A stretch of DNA of 64,000 nucleotides from positions 620,001 to 684,000 of the forward strand of contig JAMSLZ010000002.1 in NCBI GenBank assembly GCA_026027325.1, given 5' to 3'. The translations under genes and the position numbers were made by a program. Position 1 is the stretch's first letter, and the number at the start of each line of letters is the position of its first letter. Below are positions 1-11,162 of this stretch, one piece after another. The stretch comes from Actinomucor elegans. Its lineage: Eukaryota; Mucoromycota; Mucoromycetes; Mucorales; Mucoraceae. Below the pieces are notes generated by a model. The model made no database searches and was not told the origin of the DNA. It was given only the letters and a program-made list of their open reading frames with translations.

Positions 1-6
1 AATGGA

Positions 7-411
7 TCACACAAACTCCCACCGAATATCCAGTACACCAACGCTTTGCCGTCCCAAAGCTCGAAATACAGGCGGTGTCAAATCTAGATCGCCAAAACGG
101 CATTCGGGACACGCATCATTTACCACAGCTACGGTACTACGGCCTCTATGCCATATGCGCACCGATTTACCGCACAGTCTACTCACTTTATTCATATCAC
201 CATATTGAGCTGCATTCATGGCAACAACAATAGCGTCGTCTGCTTCAAAGCGGCGACATGCACCCCAAGAACCACCGTGTTTCGAAGGTATAAACCATGT
301 AGCTTTTCCATGATAAATGCCCCGTTTTGTAATAGGAGAGCTGTCGACTAGATGACTGATAATGAGAAAGAAGACGGTAGTAGCAAAGGAAAACATGAAT
401 GAGAAATGCAA
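7..411 (-). CDS. Secreted RlpA/expansin-like double-psi beta-barrel protein
   Basis: Single-exon 134-aa protein. The N-terminus (about residues 1-24) is a hydrophobic secretion signal, followed by a KR pair that could be a Kex2-type processing site. Residues about 32-134 form one compact domain with the features of double-psi beta-barrel (RlpA/barwin/expansin-like) proteins: GKATWF near the start, a GAC motif, an N-x-x-QYG segment, a CGK pair, V-x-D-x-CPxC and GDLDL near the end. Family members are small secreted or wall-associated proteins; no enzyme activity can be assigned from sequence. The length fits a stand-alone domain with no added cellulose-binding or expansin C-terminal module. A TATATAAA-type sequence lies about 55-60 bp upstream of the start (rc of about 466-473). 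It is the first gene in the window and is followed by a 4 kb spacer. Confidence 0.85.
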   Translation of the reverse strand: MHFSFMFSFATTVFFLIISHLVDSSPITKRGIYHGKATWFIPSKHGGSWGACRRFEADDAIVVAMNAAQYGDMNKVSRLCGKSVRIWHRGRSTVAVVNDACPECRFGDLDLTPPVFRALGRQSVGVLDIRWEFV

Positions 412-1329
412 GAGAAAGAGGGGATGGAATGTGTCTTTTTTTCTCTCTTTGCCCTTTCACTGTCTTTTATATATCGCTGTCATGTAATATAGAATGAGAT
501 ATGTAATGATAGTTTAATAAAGAAACTATTGTAACCAAACCAAGTAACGCGTTTTCATTTATATTGCTTTTTAATGGGGTATAATAGAAGGGTCTTTTTG
601 CGCTCAAAGTAAAAATGGACAGCCAAATGTTTCTGATAAAGAAAAGTTTACTTTGTCTTGAAGAAAGCAGTTATAGACGTACAAACGCTACAACTTCACT
701 GAAAGAAAGAAATTATTGTGAGGCATGAGAGCGTTTGACATGCCATTGGCGCGATATGAGCGTCACCTGGTCAAATCTCGTTTCATAAAGAAGGCAAGGA
801 TGTTCTTTGGTATTCTACACAAGAGGTCTCGCCCCAGTAATGTGACATTTGGTTATAGCATTCCAAACTGCTCTATTTATAAAACCTCAATGAATAACTT
901 TCTTTATACTCGATGATCAATGCCAGTAAGAATGCATTCGAAACTGTGAATATTGATATCCAGGCATTGGTCTTTGGAAGGCAAACCTTTATAAACTCTT
1001 GCTTACAGTAAGAGAATTCTTGTAAAGCACGCTGTCAATATGCATGCAAGCCCAAATATTGGTAAAAGAGGATCCAGTAAATTAAACGAGCACATTCAAT
1101 AGATTCAAAAGGACGTGCCCGCTTTTCATATGCATATAACACACACACACAGAGAGAGAGAGGGATAAGTTAAACAGTCATGAGGAATTTATAACAACGG
1201 TTGATAAAATACTTGGAAATTTCTTTGCTCAGCAACATATGAAAATAAATCTTGTTTGGCTACATATGACCAGCTATTGTTATAAGCAATACATGTAGCT
1301 ATTGCCAATGCCATACACATTTTATTGTA

Positions 1330-1440
1330 TTTTAGTTAGACAAAGGTTCTAGGAGCTACAACAGTTTACTTTGAGCAAATGGTAATCATCAGATGCGACA
1401 TTGTGCTGGGATCAAATGAGAGATCTGTGGAGCATTACAT
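1330..1440 (-). repeat. Dispersed degenerate repeat copy (GATC / TCGCATCTGAT family)
   Basis: Read on the minus strand this matches the by-eye consensus of the window's dispersed repeat: AGATCTCT, then a GATCCC-like block, TCGCATCTGAT, and a downstream CTCA-type block. Clear blocks are the inverted CAGATGCGACA at about 1391-1401 and AGATCTGTGG at 1420-1430. It is a diverged copy without coding potential. Confidence 0.6.
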
Positions 1441-2391
1441 CTAGCCTATATAAAATATTAGCAATTTATGACCTTTATTACTTGATCAAATATAAATTCT
1501 GGTGGGCGCAATTATTTCATTCTGGAAACATAATAGTTATTCACTGCGACAGGAAACCGGACTCAATCGAAAATATGGAAATGTTGGATATGGGTCGATT
1601 TTAAAAGAAAAAAAATCCCAAGATTACTACCACTATAGATATAAATATTCAAAAAGAGGGTACTTTAATAGTCTGATCTATTAATACTATAAGTTTATTC
1701 TATTTTATATTATAATCTGTGCTTTATGTCGATTTTATTGCATGTAAACATTTCTAATAAAGACAGCATTTCAAGGAAAAATAAAAAACAACCGATTATC
1801 AATAAATAAATAAAAATAAAACCTATCAAAGGGTATACTATCTAACTATTACATCAATCTATTTAAAGTAATGGTCTATACAACATTGATTAATATACAT
1901 TGCTATTATCTATAGCGCTTATAAAAAGAAATAAAAAACAATGGCAGATTTTCAGAACTGGTCTGGCATGATATATGAAGCTGCTTTGTAGTTACTACTA
2001 GCCAATAGAAAACGAGAGACAGCATAATATCATTTTTTTAAATTGGATTGAAGGCATAGTGCACAATACATATTTTTTTTTATGCGATGCAAAGTGTAAA
2101 TCGACACTTAGCCTATCGTGTAAAAACTCATAGGGTTCAAGTTATCAAAAGTAAGGAATGCATCAACCATCAGATTAAACATGATCTAGCTACGATAAAT
2201 TTAACAAGCCATAGCGGTACTCTTGAGAGTCATTCATTCGTGTCTATGTTGCTTCTTATCGTTGATGACAACAGGTCAATTTTCTTTACCAACCATTTTG
2301 ATGTCTTCCAACATGCTTAATAGTACCTATATGGATATAAAAAGAAAATGGCATACTGTACTGTACTGTACATAATTTACAACAAATGCAC

Positions 2392-2879
2392 TAATAAAGG
2401 TAGATTTTATACTGTACATGAAATACCAATCAGATGTGGTCATTTGGAATGGATGAGGTCAAGGGATTAAATCAATTTACTAAGAAGTAAATGCAGATGT
2501 TTTAAAAACGTTCACTAAATGCGTCTATATCTCGTGCATTTTTTCAAATACAAAATACAACAACAACAAAAATGAAAACGCTATCTGTACCCTTCACAAA
2601 ATAAAAATAAAATAAAAGGGAATTGGGCCTAGGGAGATTTTTCAGAAATCAGGCCCATGTGTCACCTTTTGACATTTCTTGATTTCATGTTGCACTTGCT
2701 GACTAGTACATGTTTGGCATGAACTATTCCATCTACCAGAACCATTTTTTGGTTGAAATACTATACTTTAGTGAACAGCTTTAGCATATCTACATTTACT
2801 TTTTCTTAGTAATTCGATTTGATCCCTTAACCACATCTGATTAGGGTTTCATGTACAGAATAAAAGCCATTTTTTATTA
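2392..2879. repeat. Imperfect inverted repeat (fold-back element)
   Basis: The left arm, about 2392-2517, is the reverse complement of the right arm, about 2769-2879, at roughly 80% by eye with one indel of about 19 nt. Both arms contain the block CACATCTGATT and the block TTTCATGTACAG, so both are related to the dispersed repeat family. The spacer of about 250 bp carries a short GGGCCT...AGGCCC stem near 2625-2655. It could form a large cruciform or a hairpin transcript. No coding capacity was seen. Confidence 0.7.
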
Positions 2880-2984
2880 CAATCATTGCTCAAGTAAAAT
2901 AATAGAACGAATATAGTTTATTTATCTGTAATTCACTGTAAAATGCATCAACTATTTAGTTTTTTTTTTTTTTTTTGTTCTAAT

Positions 2985-3085
2985 AACTTGTAGATCTCTT
3001 GACCGATCCCGGTTAAATATTGAATTTGATTAGTACACCATGATTAGAATGAAATGATGCATCCATCAAAAACCCGGATCTACAT
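2985..3085 (+). repeat. Dispersed degenerate repeat copy
   Basis: Contains GTAGATCTCTTGACC followed by GATCCCGGTT, an altered form of the TCGCATCTGAT block, an AGAATGAAATGATGCATC block and a short tail. It preserves the first half of the family consensus well. Confidence 0.65.
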
Positions 3086-4545
3086 GATCGCTTCCATTAG
3101 TCCCTATGCATTGCCAATTTATTGTTTTTAATCGTTGTTGTTTTACCTTTTCCCCGAGATTTTTTCAAGACGAACTCCGTGGTACGCAACAGTTTGTATT
3201 ACAAATATATTTCTGCCTTTCTTGGTTTTACTCCGCTTACGATGAACCCGATTCCTAGTTACCTTGGCTCTTTGCCCTTCCCCCGATTGTGGGATGCTAA
3301 CGTGTGTAAAGAGAGATTCAGCCTAGTGGAATCTTTTAAACTCACATCTTGTCGTTATGCATATAGATTCAGATCTCCTTTTTTCCCCCTTATCATAGTG
3401 TCTTGTATTTCTGCAGCTTTCATCATCTGGCATTGTATCAAATGGTTGAGGGATATATGTTAATTTTTTTTCTTTTTAGCATGCATCCTAGGCACGTGTG
3501 CCTCGGAACATATTTATGAGATGGGCTTGGCTCTTTTCATTTACATAAGCCAATTTGTTTCTTATAGGTCAAGTCTTTGTTTTATACTTGATCAAAAGAT
3601 AAAGGGTCCCTTGGTTTTTTTTATTATACCGCTCATGTGAAAAGTTTTTTCCGAGAATGATATATTTTTTTCTCATCGTTCTTTGAATATGCTGTGCGAC
3701 AATCGATAAAGTTTCTTAGAAGATGTGATGAAGATAAAAGAAAGAGATCTTCTTTGATTCCGAGATGTAAAATAGACTGATGATAAAGATCTTGTAAACG
3801 ATAAAGACGTGTCTACTTGGTACTTAGGGAAGAAGAAGAGACTTTTAAATGGATTACTGCTGTGATTTAGCTGACATTGGAAAGCGGTTGGGCGATCACC
3901 TTACTAACCTATTTAGTACATAATGAAAAAAGGTAATTGTTATTAATTACTCTTGTCATCTTTTGACCTCGGCTTTTCCTTGCTTAAGACGATCCTTTTT
4001 ATGCATTGATGAGCGTCTTAATTAAATGTTTCTATTGTCTCGGTTTCATATGGTTAAATATGATGAATTAACAAAGGCACAGACCATTCTGTAGCTCTTT
4101 TCTCGGTCGGTCAAGAGCGGGCTGAGTACAAAACAAAGTGATCTGAAACCTGAACAGGGTTCGATCAATAAACGTAATAATGTTATGGCGTATAGAGCCG
4201 TTCAACCTGATTGTATACGAATCAAAAAACCAGTTTTGTTATTAAAAAGAGACCAAGTTTTTTCGTCATAACCCTTCGTCACATTGAAGACTCCTATTGG
4301 GTACGAGTCCAAGTCAAGTCTAACTTAATATAGTACTTCCTCTATGACGTACATATAGAAACTCCGTGCTCCAATGCCAACCCTTTGTTTGATTACTATA
4401 AACAGTATGGTTTCGTTCTTTTTTATCAAGGCACAAACGCAGAAATTTTTTTCTGAGGATCCTCTCCGGGTAAAAAGGAAAAAAAACTACCTTTTTCACT
4501 CTCTACTTCTTCTTCTTTTCCATCACTTTTTTTTTTCCTTTCTAC

Positions 4546-5648
4546 ATGATGACGCAAACCCAAACAAACAATAACGATCATAGTTATTTCACACTGAATA
4601 ACCCATCATTAAACAATAAACCTCAACCAACCACTACCACTGTAGTGCAGCAGCCAAAGAAAAGTGGATTATTAAATAGAAGACAACAAGCATCATCCTA
4701 CCTACAGCAACTCGAGCTGCCTTCCTTACCTCCTCTTTCCCAGTTATTGACTACCGATTCCAAAACCAAAGAAGAAAATGATGCTGCTGTAGCTGCCGCT
4801 GTCGCAGCTGCTTCAGTTCAACAGCAGAACCAAGCCATGTCTTTAGGTTTTTCTACAATGCCACCACAACAACCTTACTTTAATGAAGTGGCTGCAGCAG
4901 CAGCTGCTGCTGCCGCCGCTGCCGCTGCTTCGTCAGTAGTAGTAAATCCAGTTCAAACTACAAATGACTTTATGCCACAACATCTTACCAATGCTACAAG
5001 TACAACTGCAGGTGATTTTGTACCTGTAACTACCCAACATGAAGCGGCCGCTATGATGGATCCAACGGCTGCATTTACCATGGATCCCATGTATGCCATG
5101 TCGATGCCACCCACAACTCAACCTGCTACCATGATGCCATTGGATAGCCAAGTGCCCACACGGTCACGTCAATTATCCAATTCCAGTGCATCCTCTGCTG
5201 AAAAAACTTACTCATTTGTAGCTATTCCTGGTACCAATCAAAAGAAACGACCTCGCAGAAGATATGATGAAATAGAAAGACTCTACCATTGCAATTGGCC
5301 CGGTTGTACAAAATCATATGGTACATTGAATCATTTAAATGCTCATGTCAGTATGCAAAAACACGTAAGTTTATTATAAATATATATTTGAGGAGAGAGC
5401 AAATATACTAAATATATCATTAAACTCTGTAGGGTGCTAAACGACATCCATCCGAATTCAAAGAAATGAGAAAAGAATGGCGCAGGCAAAAGAAAGAACG
5501 AGAGGCATACAAGAAGAGAAGTGAGGAGGCCATGAAACAGCAACACCAAATGATGCAAAATGCAAGCTTTCCCCAATTATCTCACTTTCAATATGGTTCT
5601 ATGCCAGCTACTACAACCAATACCATGTCATTGCACGGATTTTATTAG
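4546..5648 (+). CDS. C2H2 zinc-finger transcription factor, Con7-like
   Basis: Two exons, 4546-5364 and 5433-5648, joined in phase 0 across a 68-nt intron (gtaagt...tgtag); 344 aa. The N-terminal two-thirds is low-complexity: Asn/Gln/Thr-rich, with a run of about 14 alanines near residues 109-123. The conserved part starts with a short block containing SFVAIPG and a basic KKRPRRRYDEIERLY segment. It is followed by a single C2H2 finger (CNWPGC, then spaced histidines ending in QKH) that the intron interrupts right after its last His, and a charged helix after KRHPSEFKEMRKEWR. That arrangement matches the Con7 group of fungal factors, named for Magnaporthe Con7, which acts in morphogenesis; the role here is inferred. 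An upstream ORF at 4374-4574 overlaps the start codon and would act as a uORF if it is in the mRNA. Confidence 0.85.
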
Positions 5649-6142
5649 ATTTCCCTCTCCTCCCCCCATCTTTCCTTCATATATATATATAGTGTACAGT
5701 TTTCTCTTCTTCTTTCCTTTTCTTTCCTTACATATCCCCCCTCTCACCATCTTCATATTTATTATTAAAACAAAATTACATGTATATTCTCTCTACCCTT
5801 CTTCTTTGCCTGTATGATCCAAATGACATTTGAAATAAATTTACCTTTCATGCCGTCACCGGTCAATTACATCATTATGGATGGGGATGTGATCACATTC
5901 TTTTGCATCAAGCGCGGTGTTTCATCTGAGCCATTTTCCGCATGAATAATGTGAGATGTTTGAAACGCCTCTTTAGCTGAGATTGATGAAAGCATAGGCT
6001 GAAAGTTTAAGATATACGCTCTATTCCTATTCTCTTCTGGATGTTTCTATTAAATGCAGGAGCCTATCTTGAGTATAGAGTACAAATCACATTTGCAATG
6101 TGACCAAGATGCGCTGAGAAATCTAGAGAAATGAGCGTATAC

Positions 6143-6174
<32 letters not shown>

Positions 6175-7362
6175 TATATAGCTTATTCTAATCATGGACG
6201 ATTGTAATATACTTTTACCTCAGTTCGACAAAAAAAAACAATAATAAATGCATATAGCCACCTTTTTTCCAGTGTATGGAATATGAATCGGATGTGACAT
6301 CAAAATCGGGATCGAACTTTGCATCCAGTTTATATGAAATGACCTGCATTTTACAATCAGTAAAATAAAAGGCTAGTATTATACTTTTCGTACAAAGTAA
6401 CATGCTTAGTATTGAATCCATTCTGAACATGTATGAGTAATCAAATACGTCAACAAACTAGAACCACAAGGAATGTGAATGATCAAACTGAAAAGTGTTC
6501 TAAAAAATCCAAGAGGGGCCCCCTTATTTAGGTCCCAATCATTAAAATATCAATTGTTTCTTTTAGAGCGCAAAAGATGATATTTTATAGTTTATTTAGG
6601 CTGGATGCATTGAAAGAGTATGGTAATGTACCATTTCGATATATATATATATATATATGCAATATAAATTGTGTGGGTTAAGCGTGTATTTCCAACAGAT
6701 GCAATATGTCAATATTTATCAGCTATAAATCAATCAATTAAAGAGAAATACATATTTTATTTTACACTTAAGCTTGACGTTGTATTTTACTCAAATTGTA
6801 CATATTATATACTGTACTTCTTAGTCATTTGTTTGTCATTAGAAAAAAAAAAAGAGAGAGAGCCAAATTTTTAAAATCGGATATGCTAGCAGAAGAGTAG
6901 GTAATCACAGTAGCCAATAAAATAGCTATAAATCGTCTTTTTGCATTTTGGTGACCGGAGAATTAAATATAAACTCGTTGAGTCATGCCGAGAGATCTCT
7001 TGACATTTCAAAGATCTTGGCACATTGATAAAATATGCTGATAAATCAAAAAAAAAATAGTAGCTGACTGACATAACGCCAATCTAGAATCCTTCGCACT
7101 CTATTAGTTATATACTTTGATATGTTGCGGTTATATAAGAATGTTTCTTCCATTCAAGGGTATATGGTTTTTCCCTTTTGCACATGACTAGCCGGTGTTT
7201 AAACAAAAGTGTGGCTATCAATAGCATTAAAACAATGGAAAGGGGCTGGGTCTAGTGCGGGGGAAGTCTTCTTTTTTTTTCTGTACAAAAGAATTCCCTC
7301 TTCCTTTTTACCCTTTCTTTTTTTTCCCTTTTTTCCTCATTCACTTTTGTTACATTGACATT
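5649..7362. other. Intergenic spacer with repeats
   Basis: No gene recognised. It holds a 29-nt A run (6143-6171), two minus-strand copies of the dispersed repeat (about 6265-6320 and 6405-6465, about 155 bp apart) and a (TA)n tract near 6641-6658. Confidence 0.6.
6260..6465 (-). repeat. Tandem pair of dispersed repeat copies
   Basis: Two head-to-tail, minus-strand copies. The first has the reverse complements of GATCCCGAT and TCACATCCGATT (6281-6315). The second has the reverse complement of a CATGTTCAGAATGGA block with an altered core (6405-6460). Core-to-core distance is about 150-155 bp. Confidence 0.6.
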
Positions 7363-9174
7363 ATGGAAAATAATACAACTGAACAACCGACTCAAGATAA
7401 TTGGCTAAAACAAGGCTTTGACTGGTATCGACAAACCAAAGATTTGTTTGCCAAGTTCAATATTGCCAATCTATTATTTTGCTACTGTCTGCCATTCTTT
7501 TACGTATTTTACCCTGCCTTGCTAATGCCTGCCATATTTTTACGATCATTATCCTTTGTGGTTGGCTGGACATATCAGCTTGTATCAGCTCATCATCATA
7601 ATACTGAGTTACCCAACCAACGTCGCAATAATAATAATAATACCAACAAAACACCACCTGCTGAACCACCTTCCTTGGTAGAAGATGAGATGAATAACAT
7701 GTACTTTTGGTTACAGCGTTGTTCCATCTGTCTAGATCAAACGTATTCTTTATGTTTAGAGTCCTGTCGTGATCAGTTTTGTAAAGATTGTTTCTCTAGG
7801 TAATTATTCCCACCCAAAGCGTTGTACCGCAGCCTGTTTTTCTTTTCGTTTTTACTTATCTATCATACTTAGATACATTGAAGAAACAGTGAATCAATCA
7901 TGGGGATTAGGCGTTACTCGTATCAAATGTCCAGGTATATTTCTTTTTGATTGCTTGATAAAATGACTGTTGTATTCATTTAGCTTGTAGTTTGCTCTGA
8001 AACCATAAATCAAAATGAATGGAGTCGGTATGTTTCACCAGAAATCATTACAAAATACAACAAGTACAACCAGCCTTATCGACCATTTTCTCGTTACTGT
8101 TTAACTTGTGAACATCCAGTTGCACCTTGTCAATCGCCTAAATCACAAAGTGTATCCAGAGAAAGTCGATTGGAGAAAATAGCCCGAGATTTAGATATAT
8201 TTGCTCAGTCCACAGTCCATAAAAATTCGCGTTTACTCGTACATCAAACACGTACCCAGTTTTTAGATCAAAAGGGCTCCTCTTTTCGCATTGGACGTGT
8301 GCAAGATCTTTACAACCAAGTGATACCAGTTTTAGTAAAGATTGTTAATTTGAAACAACCAGATCTATATGCGCAAGCTGCTGCCATTTCAAAACAACTC
8401 GTTGCTTTGGAAGTCATACCTGAAGCTTGGAAGCAGACTCAGTTTTGGCATGTAGCCAACTTTCCAACTGAAACATGGTAAACTTTTTTTTTTTTTTTTT
8501 TTTTTTTTTCTCATTTGTGTCAATATGAGATCATGACTGAGTTTATTTGTTGATTTAGTGAACAATGCGGAGATCAATTATGTTTGCAATGTGGTGAAAT
8601 GGCGCACGTTGGTCAGAATTGCTTGGAGAACCTCAAATGCAAGTTAAAGAATTCAAAAGATGTAGAATTGACTTCTACAATACAATGGAAATTGAACCAC
8701 ACGTATGTTTTCTTTTAAATGATAAATTGAGAAAACAAAATACTTACCGTATCCATGTAGTCGTCCTTGTCCTAATTGCTCTGTTATGATAAATCGAGAT
8801 GAAGGTTGTAATAAGGTGGACTGTTTATTATGTGGATACCGATTCTGTTGGAGATGTGGTACTGGTTGGTCTCAAGTAAATATCATGCATAACAGTGTCT
8901 ACAAATGGATGGGATTACTAATAATGATTATATAGCAAAAATGTGGATTCTATCAATGTGGTGAAGATACTACTGTTCTATTACAAACTGAATCGATGTC
9001 AGCGACGAATGCTACCAATAACTCAACACTAAAAGATGACAAGGTAATATATATTTATATATCTGACATGTAAAGAGGGCCTATTTAATTAATGTATCTC
9101 TCTGTTTATAGGCTGAATTAGGTGTGCCTGATATGCATAAAATTGATGCCCGTCGCCAAATCAATCCACTTTAA
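7363..9174 (+). CDS. Membrane-anchored RBR (RING-IBR-RING) E3 ubiquitin ligase
   Basis: Seven exons: 7363-7799, 7873-7934, 7991-8477, 8559-8702, 8761-8875, 8936-9043, 9112-9174; 471 aa. Residues about 30-75 are strongly hydrophobic, suggesting one or two N-terminal membrane segments. RING1 begins with CSICLD and continues through FCKDC, TRIKCP and VCSETI. An IBR-type zinc module follows (CEQCGDQLCLQCGEMAH). RING2 reads RPCPNC...CNKVDC...FCWRCG. In RBR enzymes RING1 binds the E2, and a RING2 cysteine carries ubiquitin as a thioester before transfer. The acceptor of intron 2 was taken at 7990 because the nearer AG puts a stop in frame. Intron 3 contains a 26-nt T run. Substrates and the membrane compartment cannot be told. 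Confidence 0.88.
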
Positions 9175-9700
9175 CCCCCCCCCCCATATACCACTTCTCA
9201 TGTATTAGAAAAGATCATCCATCTAATAAAATACAGTTATAATTTATTAAATAGCCTTTCTCGTAACGTTCGAGTACTGGAGGCTCCACAATAAAAATAA
9301 GAATAAATTGACATACTCATAACTGTAACTGGTCGTCGATGCTTTAGTTTTTCTTCCTCTTGGGACGTATTCATAAATAATCCAAGCATTTTTTTATCCG
9401 AGTTTTTAATAATAAACGATCATTGATATGCAAAAATTATGTGTAGAATGCGGTATGTCAAATAAATATAAAGGGTATTTTGGATTTCTTTTGATTCAGG
9501 CAGGCATCTTTAGTAAATGTTTCGTACTTGTATTGGTAAGAAATACGATCATAAAAATATACAAATAGTATATATCCGTGGACTCTAATAAATACACTAC
9601 GTCATTTAGAAACTATGTCTCTAGAACCTTGCTTATACTCAGATCAAACCTTGAAGAGGCAAAGCCGGAGTTGTAATAGAAATGACTTGGACTCCTTTGC

Positions 9701-9736
<36 letters not shown>

Positions 9737-10669
9737 ATGGCCTCATTTTCAACATCATTGCATTTCTTAGATGGCAGTGCCTTAATATCATATCATGGCT
9801 ACTGTACAACTAGAGTAAAATATCAGAGCCATTAAAAGAGTACACCGATTATACTATGCATTAATGAAAGACGATAAATTGCATTTAATATAGTTTGGAT
9901 CAAATGGATCAATAGATCTTTCCTTCGATCCTGATCCAATATTGCATCTGATAGGTAGTCTATACCCACAAAGCGTCAACACATCTGTTATAACCCTTTA
10001 TCGAAAGCGCATTGTAATTCATATTCCATGGGCCAAACGCTTTATGGGGGGATTAGATACATTTCATATAGCTACGATTTCATGGATCAGCAGAACTTGG
10101 TCCAATATCACATCTGACAAGTATTTCATTCTCAGAATAAGATGCTGCATCCATTAGAACATTTTTTCCAGGGAAACTACGGCTTTGATCTTATGATCAA
10201 TAAATCTCTCGGCCGATCCCGGTCCGAAGTTGCATCTAGTAGATACTTCAAACTCAAAATAAGGCACTGTACCTATTAGAATCTCTTGTTCAAAGGACAA
10301 TACAATGAATAGTGCGTATACGCTAATTATCAAATAGTAATGCGTAGATCCTGTCTAGAACAAACTGCAGCATGCTAGTAGACATAGTCCGAACTTTATA
10401 TACATTAAGCCAATCATAAAGTAAACAACTGAGTTCAACTTGAAACGATCTGCAGGGTGATTTGTGATTTTGAAATTAGGAACGCATGAAATAATTTTAT
10501 TTTTTTAGGCTTTGCAAAAGAAAAAAGAGGGTGGGATTGTAGAATTGTATTTATAAGCGGAAAAAAAGAGAGAGAGATCGATAATGTGTATGTATATATA
10601 TGCATGAAGGTAATTTATACAAAATGAGAAAGTGTGTGCAAGTTGGTATATATATATATATATCATTAA
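9175..10669. other. Intergenic spacer with a triple repeat array
   Basis: No gene recognised. It contains a 29-nt T run (9704-9732) and three plus-strand copies of the dispersed repeat between about 9900 and 10300. Confidence 0.6.
9900..10300 (+). repeat. Three tandem copies of the dispersed repeat
   Basis: Cores lie at about 9943 (TTGCATCTGAT), 10109 (TCACATCTGAC) and 10230 (TTGCATCTAG). Each is preceded by a GATCC/GGTCC block and followed by an AGAATAAG or AAAATAAG block and a CATTAGAA or TATTAGAA end. Spacing is about 165 and 120 bp. The third copy has the best first half (CTCTCGGCC, GATCCCGGTCC). Confidence 0.75.
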
Positions 10670-11104
10670 TTAAGAAGAAGAAGAGAGCAAGTCCAGAGCT
10701 AAACGGATATCTTCATCCAATGGCAATACATTCATTGTATTCAGCAAGTCTTCGTCTTCTTCATTCACAAATTTACGTTGTTTTTTAGGCTGTACTTCAA
10801 CAAAATCAAATTCAGCAAAGAGATCATATTCGTCTTCATTGTATTTGCGCTTCTGTGTGGTTGTGCTTTGTTCATCATCGTCTTCTTCTTCTTCAGATAG
10901 TTCAGGCATATCATCCCAGTCAAGTACAACGGCAGGTTGTTGAGGTGAACTAGGCGCGGACGTAATACCGAGAATGTTCAGTAATTCAACATCATCTACA
11001 GTAGCTGTGATGACATTTAAGGTTTCTTGATCTTCTTGTTTGACAGGCGTGGTGTCGGTAGGTAGAGGAGAAAGAGAAGTCACGGGTGTAGTGTCGGTAG
11101 TCAT
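10670..11104 (-). CDS. Small acidic protein with nuclear-type signals, function unknown
   Basis: Single-exon 144-aa protein; the start is taken at the Met preceding TTDTTPV. A longer reading back to 11233 would place the TATA-like sequence inside the gene. The protein is very acidic in the middle (ELSEEEEDDDEQ) and near the end. It has two basic clusters that could be nuclear localisation signals (QKRKY; PKKQRK) and a Ser run at the C-terminus. A [DE]WDDMPEL segment and short hydrophobic-acidic blocks (LLNILGI, LLNTMNVL) resemble activation-domain or docking peptides. No family is recognised. A TATAAATA box lies about 50-58 bp upstream of the start. An expressed nuclear regulator is plausible, but this is inference. 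Confidence 0.65.
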   Translation of the reverse strand: MTTDTTPVTSLSPLPTDTTPVKQEDQETLNVITATVDDVELLNILGITSAPSSPQQPAVVLDWDDMPELSEEEEDDDEQSTTTQKRKYNEDEYDLFAEFDFVEVQPKKQRKFVNEEDEDLLNTMNVLPLDEDIRLALDLLSSSS

Positions 11105-11154
11105 TTTATATATAATTGTGAATGAAAAAGGGAAAAATAAGGAAATTCTCAAGG

Positions 11155-11162
11155 TATTTATA
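11155..11162 (-). promoter_or_regulatory. TATA box of the acidic-protein gene
   Basis: The plus-strand sequence reads as TATAAATA on the minus strand, about 51-58 bp before the chosen start codon. This supports the downstream Met. Confidence 0.45.

Larger units (their letters stand above)
412..4545. other. Long AT-rich intergenic spacer with repeat copies
   Basis: No convincing gene was found on either strand. The stretch holds degraded copies of the dispersed repeat described below (about 1330-1440 minus, 2985-3085 plus), an inverted pair at 2392-2879, a CA/GA microsatellite near 1140-1162 and several homopolymer runs. An ORF at 3122-3463 has no recognisable domain. Confidence 0.6.

Noticed and set aside
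3122..3463. 113-aa ORF with a C-terminal hydrophobic stretch
   Set aside because: No domain, no promoter or intron signals, and the composition matches the AT-rich spacer.
4150..4166. GGTTCGATC resembling a tRNA B box
   Set aside because: No matching A box, acceptor stem or anticodon arm nearby.
6215..6430. 71-aa minus-strand ORF
   Set aside because: It is made of two dispersed-repeat copies read through, with no independent support.
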